Source: DASQZT01 sp035638575
Lineage (GTDB): Bacteria > Acidobacteriota > Terriglobia > Bryobacterales > Bryobacteraceae
DNA: 64,000 nucleotides
NCBI GenBank assembly: GCA_035638575.1
Contig: DASQZT010000297.1
Span: 22,897-86,896 of the forward strand
Reading direction: 5' to 3'
Shown here piece after piece: positions 43,901 through 52,648 of the stretch; positions within the stretch are counted from its first letter, which is position 1, and every line of letters begins with the position of its first letter. The translations under genes were made by a program, and so were the position numbers. Under the pieces are notes generated by a model. That model was given only the letters and a program-made list of their open reading frames with translations, searched no databases and was not told where the DNA came from.

Positions 43901-46645
43901 ATGGAGCGGCTGATACGCGCATGGCGCGGCCTCTTTGACGTCAGGCCCGGCGAGATCCGGCGCACGGTCTTCATGGCGTTGTACCTGCTGTTCGTCATGT
44001 TCGCCTACTACATCCTGAAGGCGGCCTCCGAGTCCATGTTCCTGAACAAGTTCGATATCGACAAGCTTCCGAATCTCTACATCCTGATGGCCCTGTTCGG
44101 CGGCGTGCTCGGCTACGTTTACAGCAAGGCCGCGGCGCGCACCTCCCTCCACGCGGCGGTCACTTGGACCCTGTTTCTCTCCATCCTCTGTCTCATCGCC
44201 ATCTGGTTCCCCCTGCGCCGCCGCGAGTCGATCATCCTGTACGTATTTGCGGTCTGGGTGCGCATGTTCAGTGTCATCACCGTCACTCAAGGCTGGGTGG
44301 TCGCCACGAATCTGTTCACCTCGCGCGAGGCCAAGCGCCTCTACGGACCGCTCGGCATGGGCATGGTCGTGGGCGCGATCTTCGGCGGCGAATTCACCAC
44401 CCAGATGGTTAAGTTCATCGGTACCAACAACCTGCTCTTCGCCAGCGTTCCGCTGGTGGGTCTCGCGTATGTGTGTTACCTGATCGCGATCGGCGGGCGC
44501 AGGGCCGCGGTCAGCCGCGAAGCCGGAGCGGAGCACGAGGATTTCTCCGTGCGCGACGTCGTCCGCGATATCGGCATGAGCCGCCACCTCCAGGTGTTGA
44601 TGCTGATCATGACCATGCAGTTCATGGTGGATACCCTCATCGACTATCAGTTCAAGTACATGGCCAAAGCCGCCTTCCACGGCGACCTGCTCACCGCGTT
44701 TCTCGGCCGGTTTTACGGGCGTTACCTGAACATCACCGAGCTCGTGCTTCAGTTCTTCTTTACCACCGCGATCGTCCGGCGCCTGGGAGTCGGCGGCACC
44801 ATGCAGATCATGCCGATTTCGCTCGGCGTAGCATCCTTGTTCACCTTCGCCGCGCCGTCCGTGGCCACCGCGTCCTCGGCCCGGCTCGTCGAAGCCTCCA
44901 CGCGCTACACCCTGGCGCGCACCGGAAACGAGCTGTTCTACATGCCGCTGCCGCTGGAGATGCGCAACCGCATCAAGGCCTTCGTCGATGTCTTTATGGA
45001 CCGCGCCGCGCGCGGCGTCTCCGGCCTGTTGCTGCTGCTGTTCGCCAAGTGGTCGATCGGCGTGCGCGGCATCGCGCTGGTGACGTTCGGCATGGCGATC
45101 CCGTGGGTCTTCCTGACCGTGCGCGCGCAGCGCGAGTACGTTCGGACCATCCGGCGTCGCCTGGATGCCAGGCGCCTCGATATCGATGGCGCCCGCGTCC
45201 GGGTGCAGGACGCCGACACCGTGCGTCTGCTCGAGGCCACCGCGGCCGGCGGCAATCCGCGGCAGGCTGCCTATGCCATCTCCCTGCTGGCCGACGCCTC
45301 CGGGTACGACGCGGCATCGCTCCTCGAGCGGCTCTCCGGCAGTCCCCATCCTGAGGTGCGCGCCGCGCTCTATGCCCTGGCCCGCCGATGCGGTTCCACG
45401 GCCCTGGTGCAACAGGCCATCGCGGAGATTGAAAACTCCGACCCGTCACCCGCCGCACCGAGCGCCGTCACCTACGCGCTTGCTGTTCCGGCGAACTGCG
45501 AAGGGCGCATCCAGGAATTCCTCGACCATGGCAACCCGGCGGTTGCCCAAGGCGTGGTGGAAGCCCTGGCAGCCGATTCACGGCTCGGCGGCCCGGCCAT
45601 TCCCGAATGGATCTCCCGCGCGGCAGTGGATCCGGATCCCCGGCGCCGCGCACTTGCCGCGCGTGTTTCGGGCGCCCTCGGCCAGCCGCCTGCCGGCTCG
45701 CTGGCGCAACTCTTGGGTGATCGCGACCCCGCGGTCGCCGCTGCGGCGTGTGAGGCCGCCGGGCGGATCAGGGACCGCGCCGACCTGTTCGCCGTGGCCA
45801 GGCTGCTCGGCAACTATCAAACGCGCGGCGCCGCCATCGAAGCGCTCGCCCGGTATGGCCCCGTCATCTGCGGCACGCTCGGCGACATGCTGGAGGACGA
45901 AACCGTTCCGCTCCAGGTCCGGGCCCAGATTCCACGCGTGCTGAAGCGCATCCCGCACCAGAAGAGCGTCGATATTCTGATCGCCGCATACCGCGGCGGT
46001 GACCCGGCGGTTCGCGCCGCCGCGCTCAAGGGACTGACCCGGCTGCGCGACCGCGCTCCGTCGCTCACCTTCGCCAACTCGTTCCTCAAGCAGCATGCGT
46101 TGAATGAGGCTCACCGCATCTACGAGTTCGCCACCTGGCTGGCCCCCTTCGAGTCCTATCTCGGCCGCCGCGGCAGCGCCGTCTCGCTGCTCGCGCGCAC
46201 CATCCAGGAGAGGCAGCGCGATGCCGTCAACCGCCTGTTCCGCATTCTCGGGTTGATCCATTCGCCATTGGAGATGTATCGGACTTACCTCACACTGTCG
46301 CATCGCGACAAGGAGAAGCATTCGATGGCGGTCGACTACCTCGACAGCGTTCTCGATCGCGACCTCAAGAATGTCGTCCTCCCGATTTTCGACCATCCCG
46401 AGCGGATGCTGGAGCGGGGCCGTACGACGTTCGGCGTGGAGGCCACGGACGCCGCCGGCGCCATCCGCGTCCTGATCCACTCCAACGAGACTTGGATGAC
46501 CGCCTGCGCCATCGCCGCCGCCGCGGAATTGAAGTTGCGCGAGCTCGCTGGCGAATTCGCCGAACTGGCGCAGCATTCCGCCGGCGACATCAAACTCGTA
46601 GCGCGCGCCGCGGCCGTGGGCCTCATACCGGCCCGCGACCGTTAG
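43901..46645 (+). CDS. NTT/MFS-like membrane transporter fused to HEAT repeats
   Basis: In this 914-residue protein the first half (about 1-420) has about 10-12 membrane spans with the look of the ATP/ADP-translocase (NTT) branch of the MFS (RTVFMALYLLFVMFAYYILK, NLFTSREAKRLYGPLGMG). The second half (about 440-914) is a soluble HEAT solenoid (PHPEVRAALYALARRCGS, DRDPAVAAAACEAAGRI, GDPAVRAAALKGLTRLRD). GGAGGA lies just before the ATG. Classical NTTs serve intracellular parasites and plastids, so a HEAT-fused version in a free-living bacterium probably has another substrate or a regulatory role. The stop codon lies inside an interspersed repeat. Confidence 0.8.
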   Translation: MERLIRAWRGLFDVRPGEIRRTVFMALYLLFVMFAYYILKAASESMFLNKFDIDKLPNLYILMALFGGVLGYVYSKAAARTSLHAAVTWTLFLSILCLIAIWFPLRRRESIILYVFAVWVRMFSVITVTQGWVVATNLFTSREAKRLYGPLGMGMVVGAIFGGEFTTQMVKFIGTNNLLFASVPLVGLAYVCYLIAIGGRRAAVSREAGAEHEDFSVRDVVRDIGMSRHLQVLMLIMTMQFMVDTLIDYQFKYMAKAAFHGDLLTAFLGRFYGRYLNITELVLQFFFTTAIVRRLGVGGTMQIMPISLGVASLFTFAAPSVATASSARLVEASTRYTLARTGNELFYMPLPLEMRNRIKAFVDVFMDRAARGVSGLLLLLFAKWSIGVRGIALVTFGMAIPWVFLTVRAQREYVRTIRRRLDARRLDIDGARVRVQDADTVRLLEATAAGGNPRQAAYAISLLADASGYDAASLLERLSGSPHPEVRAALYALARRCGSTALVQQAIAEIENSDPSPAAPSAVTYALAVPANCEGRIQEFLDHGNPAVAQGVVEALAADSRLGGPAIPEWISRAAVDPDPRRRALAARVSGALGQPPAGSLAQLLGDRDPAVAAAACEAAGRIRDRADLFAVARLLGNYQTRGAAIEALARYGPVICGTLGDMLEDETVPLQVRAQIPRVLKRIPHQKSVDILIAAYRGGDPAVRAAALKGLTRLRDRAPSLTFANSFLKQHALNEAHRIYEFATWLAPFESYLGRRGSAVSLLARTIQERQRDAVNRLFRILGLIHSPLEMYRTYLTLSHRDKEKHSMAVDYLDSVLDRDLKNVVLPIFDHPERMLERGRTTFGVEATDAAGAIRVLIHSNETWMTACAIAAAAELKLRELAGEFAELAQHSAGDIKLVARAAAVGLIPARDR

Positions 46646-46653
46646 GGAGCGGT
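46633..46653. repeat. interspersed repeat copy B (core only)
   Basis: These 21 bases, starting CCGCGACCGTTAGG, are identical to positions 49294-49314 of copy A. They cover the end of the NTT-HEAT gene, and the TAG stop (46643-46645) is inside the repeat. Confidence 0.75.
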
Positions 46654-46658
46654 CCCCT

Positions 46659-48131
46659 CTACTTCTTCGGCTTCACGCTCGGGCTGTCGTCGGCCTTCAA
46701 ATCGCCCAGCGCGTATTGCACGCCTGCCAGGACGTGCTCCAGCATCGGCTTGATCGCGTACACCCTTTCGCTATGGCCGTGGGCTTCGTAGAACACCCGG
46801 CCCTTGCCCTCGCGCCGGATCCAGCTCAGGCCGTAGTCGTGGTCCGAGCGCGGATAGTCTTCCTTCGCTTTGTCCGCGTCGCTCATCTTGTCGTAGTCGA
46901 TGCTGGTCAGGATGTGCAGGTTCTCGCGCGACCACGTGTCCATGCCGAAAGTGTAGGTCTCGTCGTGAATCTCGAACTCCTGCCCGTGAAACATCGCCGT
47001 GATCGGGCTCTTGGGGTCGTCGATCTTGACCGTAATGAGCTGCGGGTCCCCCCAGTGGAATTTAAAGAAGCCGCCGATCATCTTGTCGAAGTCGGGCCAC
47101 GTGCCCACTTGCGTGTCGCGGCCCTGCTGGGCGCCGCGCGCCGCGCCTCTGCCCGGAGCGTTGGCCGGCGCCGGAGGCATCACCGAGGCGAACCGCGCCA
47201 CGAAATCCTGCTGGCTCACCCTGCCCGCCTTTTCCGTGTCGAGTTTGTCGAACCAGGCATCCGCCAGCGCGTTCAACTCGTCCCGGCTGAGCTTCTGATC
47301 GCCGTTCTTGTCGCCGGCGGCCAGCATCTGCGCGGCAAGCCCTGTCCCCATGCCGCGGCCGCCCCCGCCGCCTGGCGCGGCGCCGCTCCGGCCCCCGCGG
47401 TTTTCGTGGTAGGAATCGCCAGCGGCGTGAATCCCCGCCAGCCCCTTGCCCGACCTTACGAATTCGAGCAGCGCCTTTTTGCGCGCGTCCCCCACCGACG
47501 GATCGTTCGGATCGTCCAGGAAGGCGCCCGTGGTGCTGTCCAGGAATATGAGATCGTACTGCTTCAGGTTCTCCGCGGTAATGGCGGCCGAGTCGTAGGT
47601 AATCGTGGTCGACCACGCACCGGTCTTGGTGCCCATCGCTTCCACGGTCTTCGCCGCCAGCGGGATCGAAGAGTGCACGAATCCGCTCGCCTTGCATAGC
47701 ACCAGCACCTTGCGTGGCGACTTCGGCTTGGCCGGCGCCTTGTCGGGCAATGCGGCCATCATTTTCTCCACATCCGCCGGATTGGGCGTCTGGTTCTGGG
47801 GCGCGGCGCCCCGCCCGCCGGCCGGCGCCGCGGGCGGCGGCAATGCGGCATTCACCGCGGCCGCAAGCTGATCCTGCGTCAGCGAGCCTGCCCTGCCCGT
47901 GTCGCCGTCGGACAGCCATTTGGCAAAGGTCGCCCTCAGCTCCTCGCGAGTGACAAAACCGTCCTTGTTCAAGTCGGCCGCCGTGAAGACGCCCGCAGCG
48001 GCTCCCCCGCGTCCGCCGCCGCGCCCGCCGGGGGCCGCCTGTTGCGCTTCCAGCGTGATCAGGGCGCCCGCGCACAAAACCGCCGCGCAAGCACCAATCA
48101 GCAACGTAGCTGTCGAGTTTTTGAAAGCCAT
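46659..48131 (-). CDS. exported ThuA-like protein with two EF-hand regions
   Basis: This protein is 490 residues from the ATG at 48131, which has AGGGAG upstream and begins the signal peptide. An EF-hand-type segment follows (about 45-75, TAADLNKDGFVTREEL). Next is a ThuA-like domain (from about 130: KVLVLCKASGFVHSSIPLAAK, GIHAAGDSY). A second calcium-type segment is inserted inside it (AGDKNGDQKLSRDELNAL), and the ThuA core resumes (IGGFFKFHWGDPQ, GLSWIRREGKGRVFYEAHGHS). Arg-Gly stretches flank each insert. Calcium-dependent control of a sugar-related activity outside the cytoplasm is plausible but inferred. Confidence 0.8.
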   Translation of the reverse strand: MAFKNSTATLLIGACAAVLCAGALITLEAQQAAPGGRGGGRGGAAAGVFTAADLNKDGFVTREELRATFAKWLSDGDTGRAGSLTQDQLAAAVNAALPPPAAPAGGRGAAPQNQTPNPADVEKMMAALPDKAPAKPKSPRKVLVLCKASGFVHSSIPLAAKTVEAMGTKTGAWSTTITYDSAAITAENLKQYDLIFLDSTTGAFLDDPNDPSVGDARKKALLEFVRSGKGLAGIHAAGDSYHENRGGRSGAAPGGGGGRGMGTGLAAQMLAAGDKNGDQKLSRDELNALADAWFDKLDTEKAGRVSQQDFVARFASVMPPAPANAPGRGAARGAQQGRDTQVGTWPDFDKMIGGFFKFHWGDPQLITVKIDDPKSPITAMFHGQEFEIHDETYTFGMDTWSRENLHILTSIDYDKMSDADKAKEDYPRSDHDYGLSWIRREGKGRVFYEAHGHSERVYAIKPMLEHVLAGVQYALGDLKADDSPSVKPKK

Positions 48132-48280
48132 GATTTCTCCCTGCGGCGCTTTCCCGCCGCGTTCATCCGTCAAGTGGACCGAACATGGTATCAATGTTCT
48201 CGCTTTGGGGGATGGCGGCGGCACTACACTGGAAAGGTGGACCACCAGCGAGTTTCTTCAGCGCCCTCTGGAGCGTCGCT

Positions 48281-49255
48281 ATGACATCTCTCCGATGCGC
48301 CTTGTTGGCGCTGGTGCTCGGCGCCTCGTTGTCCGGCCAGGCCACCCTGGCCATCGTCGAAAAGAAGGCCGGCAAAGTGGGGTTCTACACCGAAGAGGGC
48401 CGGCGCCTCGGCGAGGTCCAGGTGGGCCACCTCCCGCATGAGATGGCCTTCTCGCCCGATCGCCGCCTCCTGTACGTCACCGACAACGGCATGCTGTGGA
48501 TGACCGACCCGGGCGAGGGCGGCAACAGCATCTCGATCATCGATGTTCGCTCGCGCCACAAGACCGGCACGATCGATCTCGGAAACTTCCGGCGCCCTCA
48601 CGGAATCGCGGTTCTTCCGCGAACCGGCGAAATCGTCGTCACCATCGAGAATCCTTACGGCCTGCTGCGCATCGATCCCGTGGCGCGGAAAGTGGTCCGC
48701 AAGTACGACGTCGCGGGCAACAGTCCTCACATGGTCGTGCTCGCCGATGGCACGGCCTGGGTCAGCGATTCGGGTTCCGGAGCGGTGGCGGTTGTAAACC
48801 TGGTATCGGGCGCCGTGGATGCGCTTATCCCGACCGGTAAGAACCCGCAGGGGGCCGCCCTGAGCCCCGACGGGAAGCGCTTCTACGTCACCAACATGGA
48901 GAGCAACAGCATTTCGATCGTCGACGCGCAAACGCGCCGCGTGGAGGGAGAGATCCGGACCGGCACGGGCCCTGCGCGGGTCTTTGTGACTCCGGACGGC
49001 AAGACCCTGGTCTACAATCTTCAGACCGGCCAGGCGATGGGATTTGCCGATCTGGCCACGCGCCTCGAGACGGCGCGGATCCCGCTCCCCGGCCAGCCGC
49101 TCTCGGTGTCGCTCTCGCGCGACGGCCAAACCGCTTATCTCGGCATTCAGGATAGCGACAAGGTAGTCATCGTCTCCGTGCCCCAGCGTAAGATCGTTCG
49201 CGTCTTCGACACGCCGCCCGGCGCCGGCCCCGACACCGTCGAGCCGTTGTTCTGA
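48281..49255 (+). CDS. secreted YVTN/YncE-type beta-propeller protein
   Basis: This protein is 324 residues from the ATG at 48281, which has GGAG about 8 bases before it and opens a signal peptide (to LSGQ); an earlier in-frame start lacks both. Repeats of the YVTN type fill the chain (AFSPDRRLLYVTDNG, AALSPDGKRFYVTNME, FVTPDGKTLVYNLQ, SLSRDGQTAYLG). Probably a periplasmic or surface binding propeller; partner unknown. It is divergent from the ThuA-EF-hand gene across a 150-base control region. Confidence 0.75.
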   Translation: MTSLRCALLALVLGASLSGQATLAIVEKKAGKVGFYTEEGRRLGEVQVGHLPHEMAFSPDRRLLYVTDNGMLWMTDPGEGGNSISIIDVRSRHKTGTIDLGNFRRPHGIAVLPRTGEIVVTIENPYGLLRIDPVARKVVRKYDVAGNSPHMVVLADGTAWVSDSGSGAVAVVNLVSGAVDALIPTGKNPQGAALSPDGKRFYVTNMESNSISIVDAQTRRVEGEIRTGTGPARVFVTPDGKTLVYNLQTGQAMGFADLATRLETARIPLPGQPLSVSLSRDGQTAYLGIQDSDKVVIVSVPQRKIVRVFDTPPGAGPDTVEPLF

Positions 49256-49280
49256 GCCGCTTCACAGAAGCTCGACCGTC

Positions 49281-49314
49281 CTCCGTTACTGAGCCGCGAC
49301 CGTTAGGGAGCGGT
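49281..49314. repeat. interspersed repeat copy A (longest)
   Basis: CTCCGTTACTGAGCCGCG is followed by ACCGTTAGGGAGCGGT. It shares its last 21 bases exactly with copy B (46633-46653) and about 80 percent of its length with copy C (2021-2053). The core has short dyad symmetry (ACCG...CGGT). It lies between a propeller gene and the receptor remnant. Confidence 0.75.
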
Positions 49315-49329
49315 TCTTCCCCACCTTTC

Positions 49330-49437
49330 CCTGTGGGCGTCCAGGGTGTGCCCGTCTCGGGTTTCGGTTACATCAACTCGGGATCCGTGGCCGTCCAGCC
49401 GAGTACCGGACAGCTCGTAGCTCGCCTTCAATTCTGA
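49330..49437 (+). pseudogene. 3' remnant resembling the C-terminus of an Oar/TonB-dependent receptor
   Basis: An in-frame tail of about 35 codons (GVPVSGFGYINSGSVAVQ, then QLVARLQF and TGA) has no start codon or ribosome site. It resembles the last barrel strands of Oar-like receptors, which end FGxITS...QLxARxxF, as in the gene at 33529-36984. It begins next to repeat copy A. It is probably a fragment left by deletion. The match is by eye. Confidence 0.4.
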
Positions 49438-49447
49438 CGGCCGCGAA

Positions 49448-50431
49448 TCATTTCTTCGGCGTCAGTCCTTCGGTCGCGCCGAGTCCCTGTGTCAGCCAGC
49501 CCGGATACCAGCGGAACACGTTGCCTGTGAGGCTGCCGATGAAGATCTCGCCGGTGGGCGCGACGTGGAGCCAGTGGCCCGGGCTTTCCATCGCGCCCAG
49601 AATCTTGCCCGTCGCCAGCTCGATGTGCATGATGCGGCCGGCCAGTGTGTCGTAAGTCAGGTTCTCGATGTTATCCCGGTGGGTGATGATCCACATCTCG
49701 TCTTTGGGCGTGATGAAGATGTTCTGCGTCGCGCCGAGGTGCGTCCACTGGCGCAGGAATTTGCCGTTGGGGTCGAAGATCTGAATGCGGTTGTTCTCGC
49801 GATCGCTCACGTAGACCGTGCCCTTGGAATCGACCGCCACGGAGTGGGGCGTGTTGAACTCGCCGGGCCCTGTGCCTTTCTTGCCCCAATCCAGCAGGTA
49901 CTTGCCGTCGGGCGTGAACTTGACCACGCGCGAGTTGCCGTAGCCGTCGGAGATGTAGACGGCGTCGCCCTTGGGCGTGAAGGCAATGTCGGTGGGGCGG
50001 TTGAAGGTCTTGGCGTCGGTGCCGGGCTTGCCCTTGATGCCAAGCGTGAAAAGCAGTTTGTCCTGGGGCGAGAATTTCATGACCTGGTGGTCGCCGTTGT
50101 CTGTGACCCAGAGGTTGCCCTCGTGGTCGAAGCGCATGCCGTGCGGGTTGCCGAACATGCCTTTGCCAAGGCCGCGGAGGAATTTGCCCTGCCCGTCGAA
50201 GACCACGATGGGATCTGCCTTGGGTCCGCGCTGGAACACGTAGACCTCGCCCTTGGCATTGACCGCGACGGCGGAGACGCGCCCGAACTTCCAGCCGTCG
50301 GGCATGGTGTCGGGCTCCTCGCCGAAGCGGATGTTGACGCGGTACTTCATGAGCCCGCCTTCGTGCGGATACCATCCCTGCTGCGCCCATGCAGCCACCA
50401 CGAAAGCGCTCACGGCGATCAGTTTTTTCAT
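49448..50431 (-). CDS. secreted NHL-repeat beta-propeller protein
   Basis: This protein is 327 residues from the ATG at 50431, with GAGGA upstream and the signal peptide MKKLIAVSAFVVAAWAQ. NHL-type blades are evident (NPHGMRFDHEGNLWVTDNGDHQVMKF-type, RPTDIAFTPKGDAVYISDG, TPHSVAVDSKGTVYVSDRENNRIQIF). The arrangement is like peptidyl-alpha-hydroxyglycine lyase-type or NHL binding propellers. Without conserved catalytic residues that I can confirm, binding is the safer reading. It is divergent from the hydrolase gene at 50458, only 26 bases away, so their promoters must overlap. Confidence 0.78.
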   Translation of the reverse strand: MKKLIAVSAFVVAAWAQQGWYPHEGGLMKYRVNIRFGEEPDTMPDGWKFGRVSAVAVNAKGEVYVFQRGPKADPIVVFDGQGKFLRGLGKGMFGNPHGMRFDHEGNLWVTDNGDHQVMKFSPQDKLLFTLGIKGKPGTDAKTFNRPTDIAFTPKGDAVYISDGYGNSRVVKFTPDGKYLLDWGKKGTGPGEFNTPHSVAVDSKGTVYVSDRENNRIQIFDPNGKFLRQWTHLGATQNIFITPKDEMWIITHRDNIENLTYDTLAGRIMHIELATGKILGAMESPGHWLHVAPTGEIFIGSLTGNVFRWYPGWLTQGLGATEGLTPKK

Positions 50432-50457
50432 GTTGTCCTCGTGTTTCAATCATAGCT

Positions 50458-51333
50458 GTGCCCGCACTTCTACATCGCGCCCTCCCAGGGCGCCTGCTGG
50501 TGGCGTGCGCGGTCATGGCCGGCGCCGCGCAGGCGCAGCAAGCTCAGAACCCTTCCCCCATGGTGGAACACACCCGGGCGCACCAACGCCTCCCGGAAGA
50601 GACTCCGGCCGGGCGGCGGGAGAAGCTCGACCTCGGCACCCTGTTCCTCCCCGCCGGGATGAAGCCCGCGAGGCACGTCGCTATCCTGTTCTTCTTTCAC
50701 GGCGGCCAATGGCTGCCGGAAGTGGCCGCCTCGCGCAACCGCGTGGCGGTAGTCAGCGTCCAGGCCGGCTCCGGCTCGGCGGCCTACGCCCGGCTGTTCA
50801 GCGATCCGGCGCGCTTCCTCAAACTGCTGGAGGAAGCCCAGGCCAAAGCGGGGATGCGGTTCGGCCGTGTGATTCTGGGCGGATGGAGCGCCGGGTGCGG
50901 CGCGGTCCGCGAGATCCTGCGGTCGCCCGACAGCTATGCGCGGACGGACGCCGCGCTCCTCATCGACGGCATCCACACCGACTACCCGGACGGAAAGCCG
51001 GGACCGCTCGAATCGAAACTCGGCACCGGCAACCTGGACATCTGGGTCCAACTCGGGCGCGACGCCATGGCCGGCCGCAAGCGCATGATCGTGACCCACT
51101 CCGAGATCTTCCCCGGCACCTTCGCCAGCACCACCGAGACCGCCGATTACCTGCTGGCGCAATTGGGCCTCCGCAGCCAGGCGGTCTTGAAGTGGGGACC
51201 CATGGGCATGCAGCAGCTGGCCGAAGCCCGCGCCGGCAAGTTCCTGCTGATCGGCTACGCCGGGAACTCGGCGCCCGACCACGTGGACCAGTTGCACTCG
51301 CTGCCCGTGTTGCTCAAGTGGCTGGCGCGGTAG
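50458..51333 (+). CDS. secreted alpha/beta hydrolase
   Basis: This 291-residue protein starts at a GTG that begins a signal peptide (MPALLHRALPGRLLVACAVM, cleavage near AQAQ). It has the oxyanion-hole motif FFFHGGQW, the nucleophile elbow GGWSAGCGA (Ser) and a late catalytic His candidate in SAPDHVDQLH. An Asp of the triad is probably in LLIDGIHTD. The substrate could be an ester or lactone and is not determinable. Its last 20 bases overlap the 3' end of the convergent purB. Confidence 0.75.
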   Translation: MPALLHRALPGRLLVACAVMAGAAQAQQAQNPSPMVEHTRAHQRLPEETPAGRREKLDLGTLFLPAGMKPARHVAILFFFHGGQWLPEVAASRNRVAVVSVQAGSGSAAYARLFSDPARFLKLLEEAQAKAGMRFGRVILGGWSAGCGAVREILRSPDSYARTDAALLIDGIHTDYPDGKPGPLESKLGTGNLDIWVQLGRDAMAGRKRMIVTHSEIFPGTFASTTETADYLLAQLGLRSQAVLKWGPMGMQQLAEARAGKFLLIGYAGNSAPDHVDQLHSLPVLLKWLAR

Positions 51334-52642
51334 CCGCTCCGAACACCCGCGCGAAAATCTGGTCCACGTTGCGCAACTGGCGTTCGAGCGAAAACGCCTC
51401 GGCGATCTGCCCGGGCGTGAGGACCGCGCGAATCTCCGGGTCGGCCTCGATGGCCGCGCGGAAGTCGCCCTCCTCTTCCCAGGCCCGCATGGCATGAGCT
51501 TGCACCACGCGGTAGGCGTGCTCGCGCAGCATGCCGGCGGCGGCGAGATCCAGCAGCAGCTGGCCGGAGAACACCAGGCCGCGAGTCATCTCCAGGTTGC
51601 GGCGCATGCGCTCGGGATACACCAGCAGGCGGTCCACCAGGCGCGTGGTCTTGTCCAGCAGGTAGTCCGCGAGGATCGTGGAATCGGGCAGGATCACGCG
51701 CTCCACCGAGGAATGCGAGATGTCGCGCTCGTGCCACAGCGCCACGTCTTCGAAGGCCGCCTGGACATTGGACCGCACTACCCGCGCCAGGCCGCAGATC
51801 TGCTCGCAGGTCACCGGGTTGCGCTTGTGCGGCATGGCCGAGCTGCCCTTCTGCCCGCGGGCGAAATACTCTTCGGCTTCGCGCACTTCGGTCCGTTGCA
51901 GGTGCCGCACTTCGAGGGCGATCTTCTCGCATAGCGCCGTCACCAGCGCCAGCGCGGACACAAACGCGGCGTGGCGGTCGCGCTGGATCACTTGCGAGGC
52001 CACCGCCGCGGGCTTCACGTTCAGCCGCGCGCAGATGCGCTCCTCGGCTTCGGGAGAGATGTGCCCGAAGGTGCCCACCGCGCCCGAGATCTTGCCGACC
52101 CGCAGGTCCTCGGCGGCCGCCCGTAGGCGGCACAGGTTGCGCCCCGCCTCCTCGTGCCAGATGGCTAGCTTCAGGCCGAAGGTGATGGGCTCGGCGTGCA
52201 CGCCGTGGGTGCGGCCGACCTGCACGGTGTGGCGGAACTCCAGCGCGCGGCGCTTCAGAACGGCGCGCAGATCTTCCAAGTCGCGCAGCAGGATCGCGGA
52301 GGCCTGCTCCAGCAGCAGCGCCTGCGCGGTGTCCACCACGTCGTTGGAAGTCAGCCCGTAGTGCAGCCAGCGCGACGCTTCCGCCTGTCCGGCGGCGGCC
52401 ATGGTTTCGGCCACCGCGGTGGTGAAGGCGATCACATCGTGCTTCACCACACTTTCGATTTCCAGGATGCGCGCCACCTCGAAGCCCGCGTGCTCGCGCA
52501 ACTGGCTCGCGGCATCGGCGGGAACCACTCCCATTTCGGCCAGCGCCTCCGAGGCCGCCAGCTCCACTTCCAGCCACTGCTGGAACTTGTTTCGCTCACT
52601 CCAGATCCGGCCCATCTCGGGCCGCGTGTATCGGGCAATCAT
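51314..52642 (-). CDS. purB: adenylosuccinate lyase
   Basis: This 442-residue cytoplasmic enzyme cleaves adenylosuccinate and SAICAR in purine synthesis. The fumarase/aspartase-superfamily signature GSSAMPHKRNPV is present, with catalytic His in VGRTHGVHAEP and the family N-terminus YTRPEMGRIWSERNKFQQWLEVE split by no gaps. SNDVVDTA provides the first conserved region. Length is normal for the short bacterial PurB. It is followed after 6 bases by the upstream metallo-beta-lactamase-fold gene on the same strand, which is transcribed first. Confidence 0.96.
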   Translation of the reverse strand: MIARYTRPEMGRIWSERNKFQQWLEVELAASEALAEMGVVPADAASQLREHAGFEVARILEIESVVKHDVIAFTTAVAETMAAAGQAEASRWLHYGLTSNDVVDTAQALLLEQASAILLRDLEDLRAVLKRRALEFRHTVQVGRTHGVHAEPITFGLKLAIWHEEAGRNLCRLRAAAEDLRVGKISGAVGTFGHISPEAEERICARLNVKPAAVASQVIQRDRHAAFVSALALVTALCEKIALEVRHLQRTEVREAEEYFARGQKGSSAMPHKRNPVTCEQICGLARVVRSNVQAAFEDVALWHERDISHSSVERVILPDSTILADYLLDKTTRLVDRLLVYPERMRRNLEMTRGLVFSGQLLLDLAAAGMLREHAYRVVQAHAMRAWEEEGDFRAAIEADPEIRAVLTPGQIAEAFSLERQLRNVDQIFARVFGAATAPAT

Positions 52643-52648
52643 GGCAGA

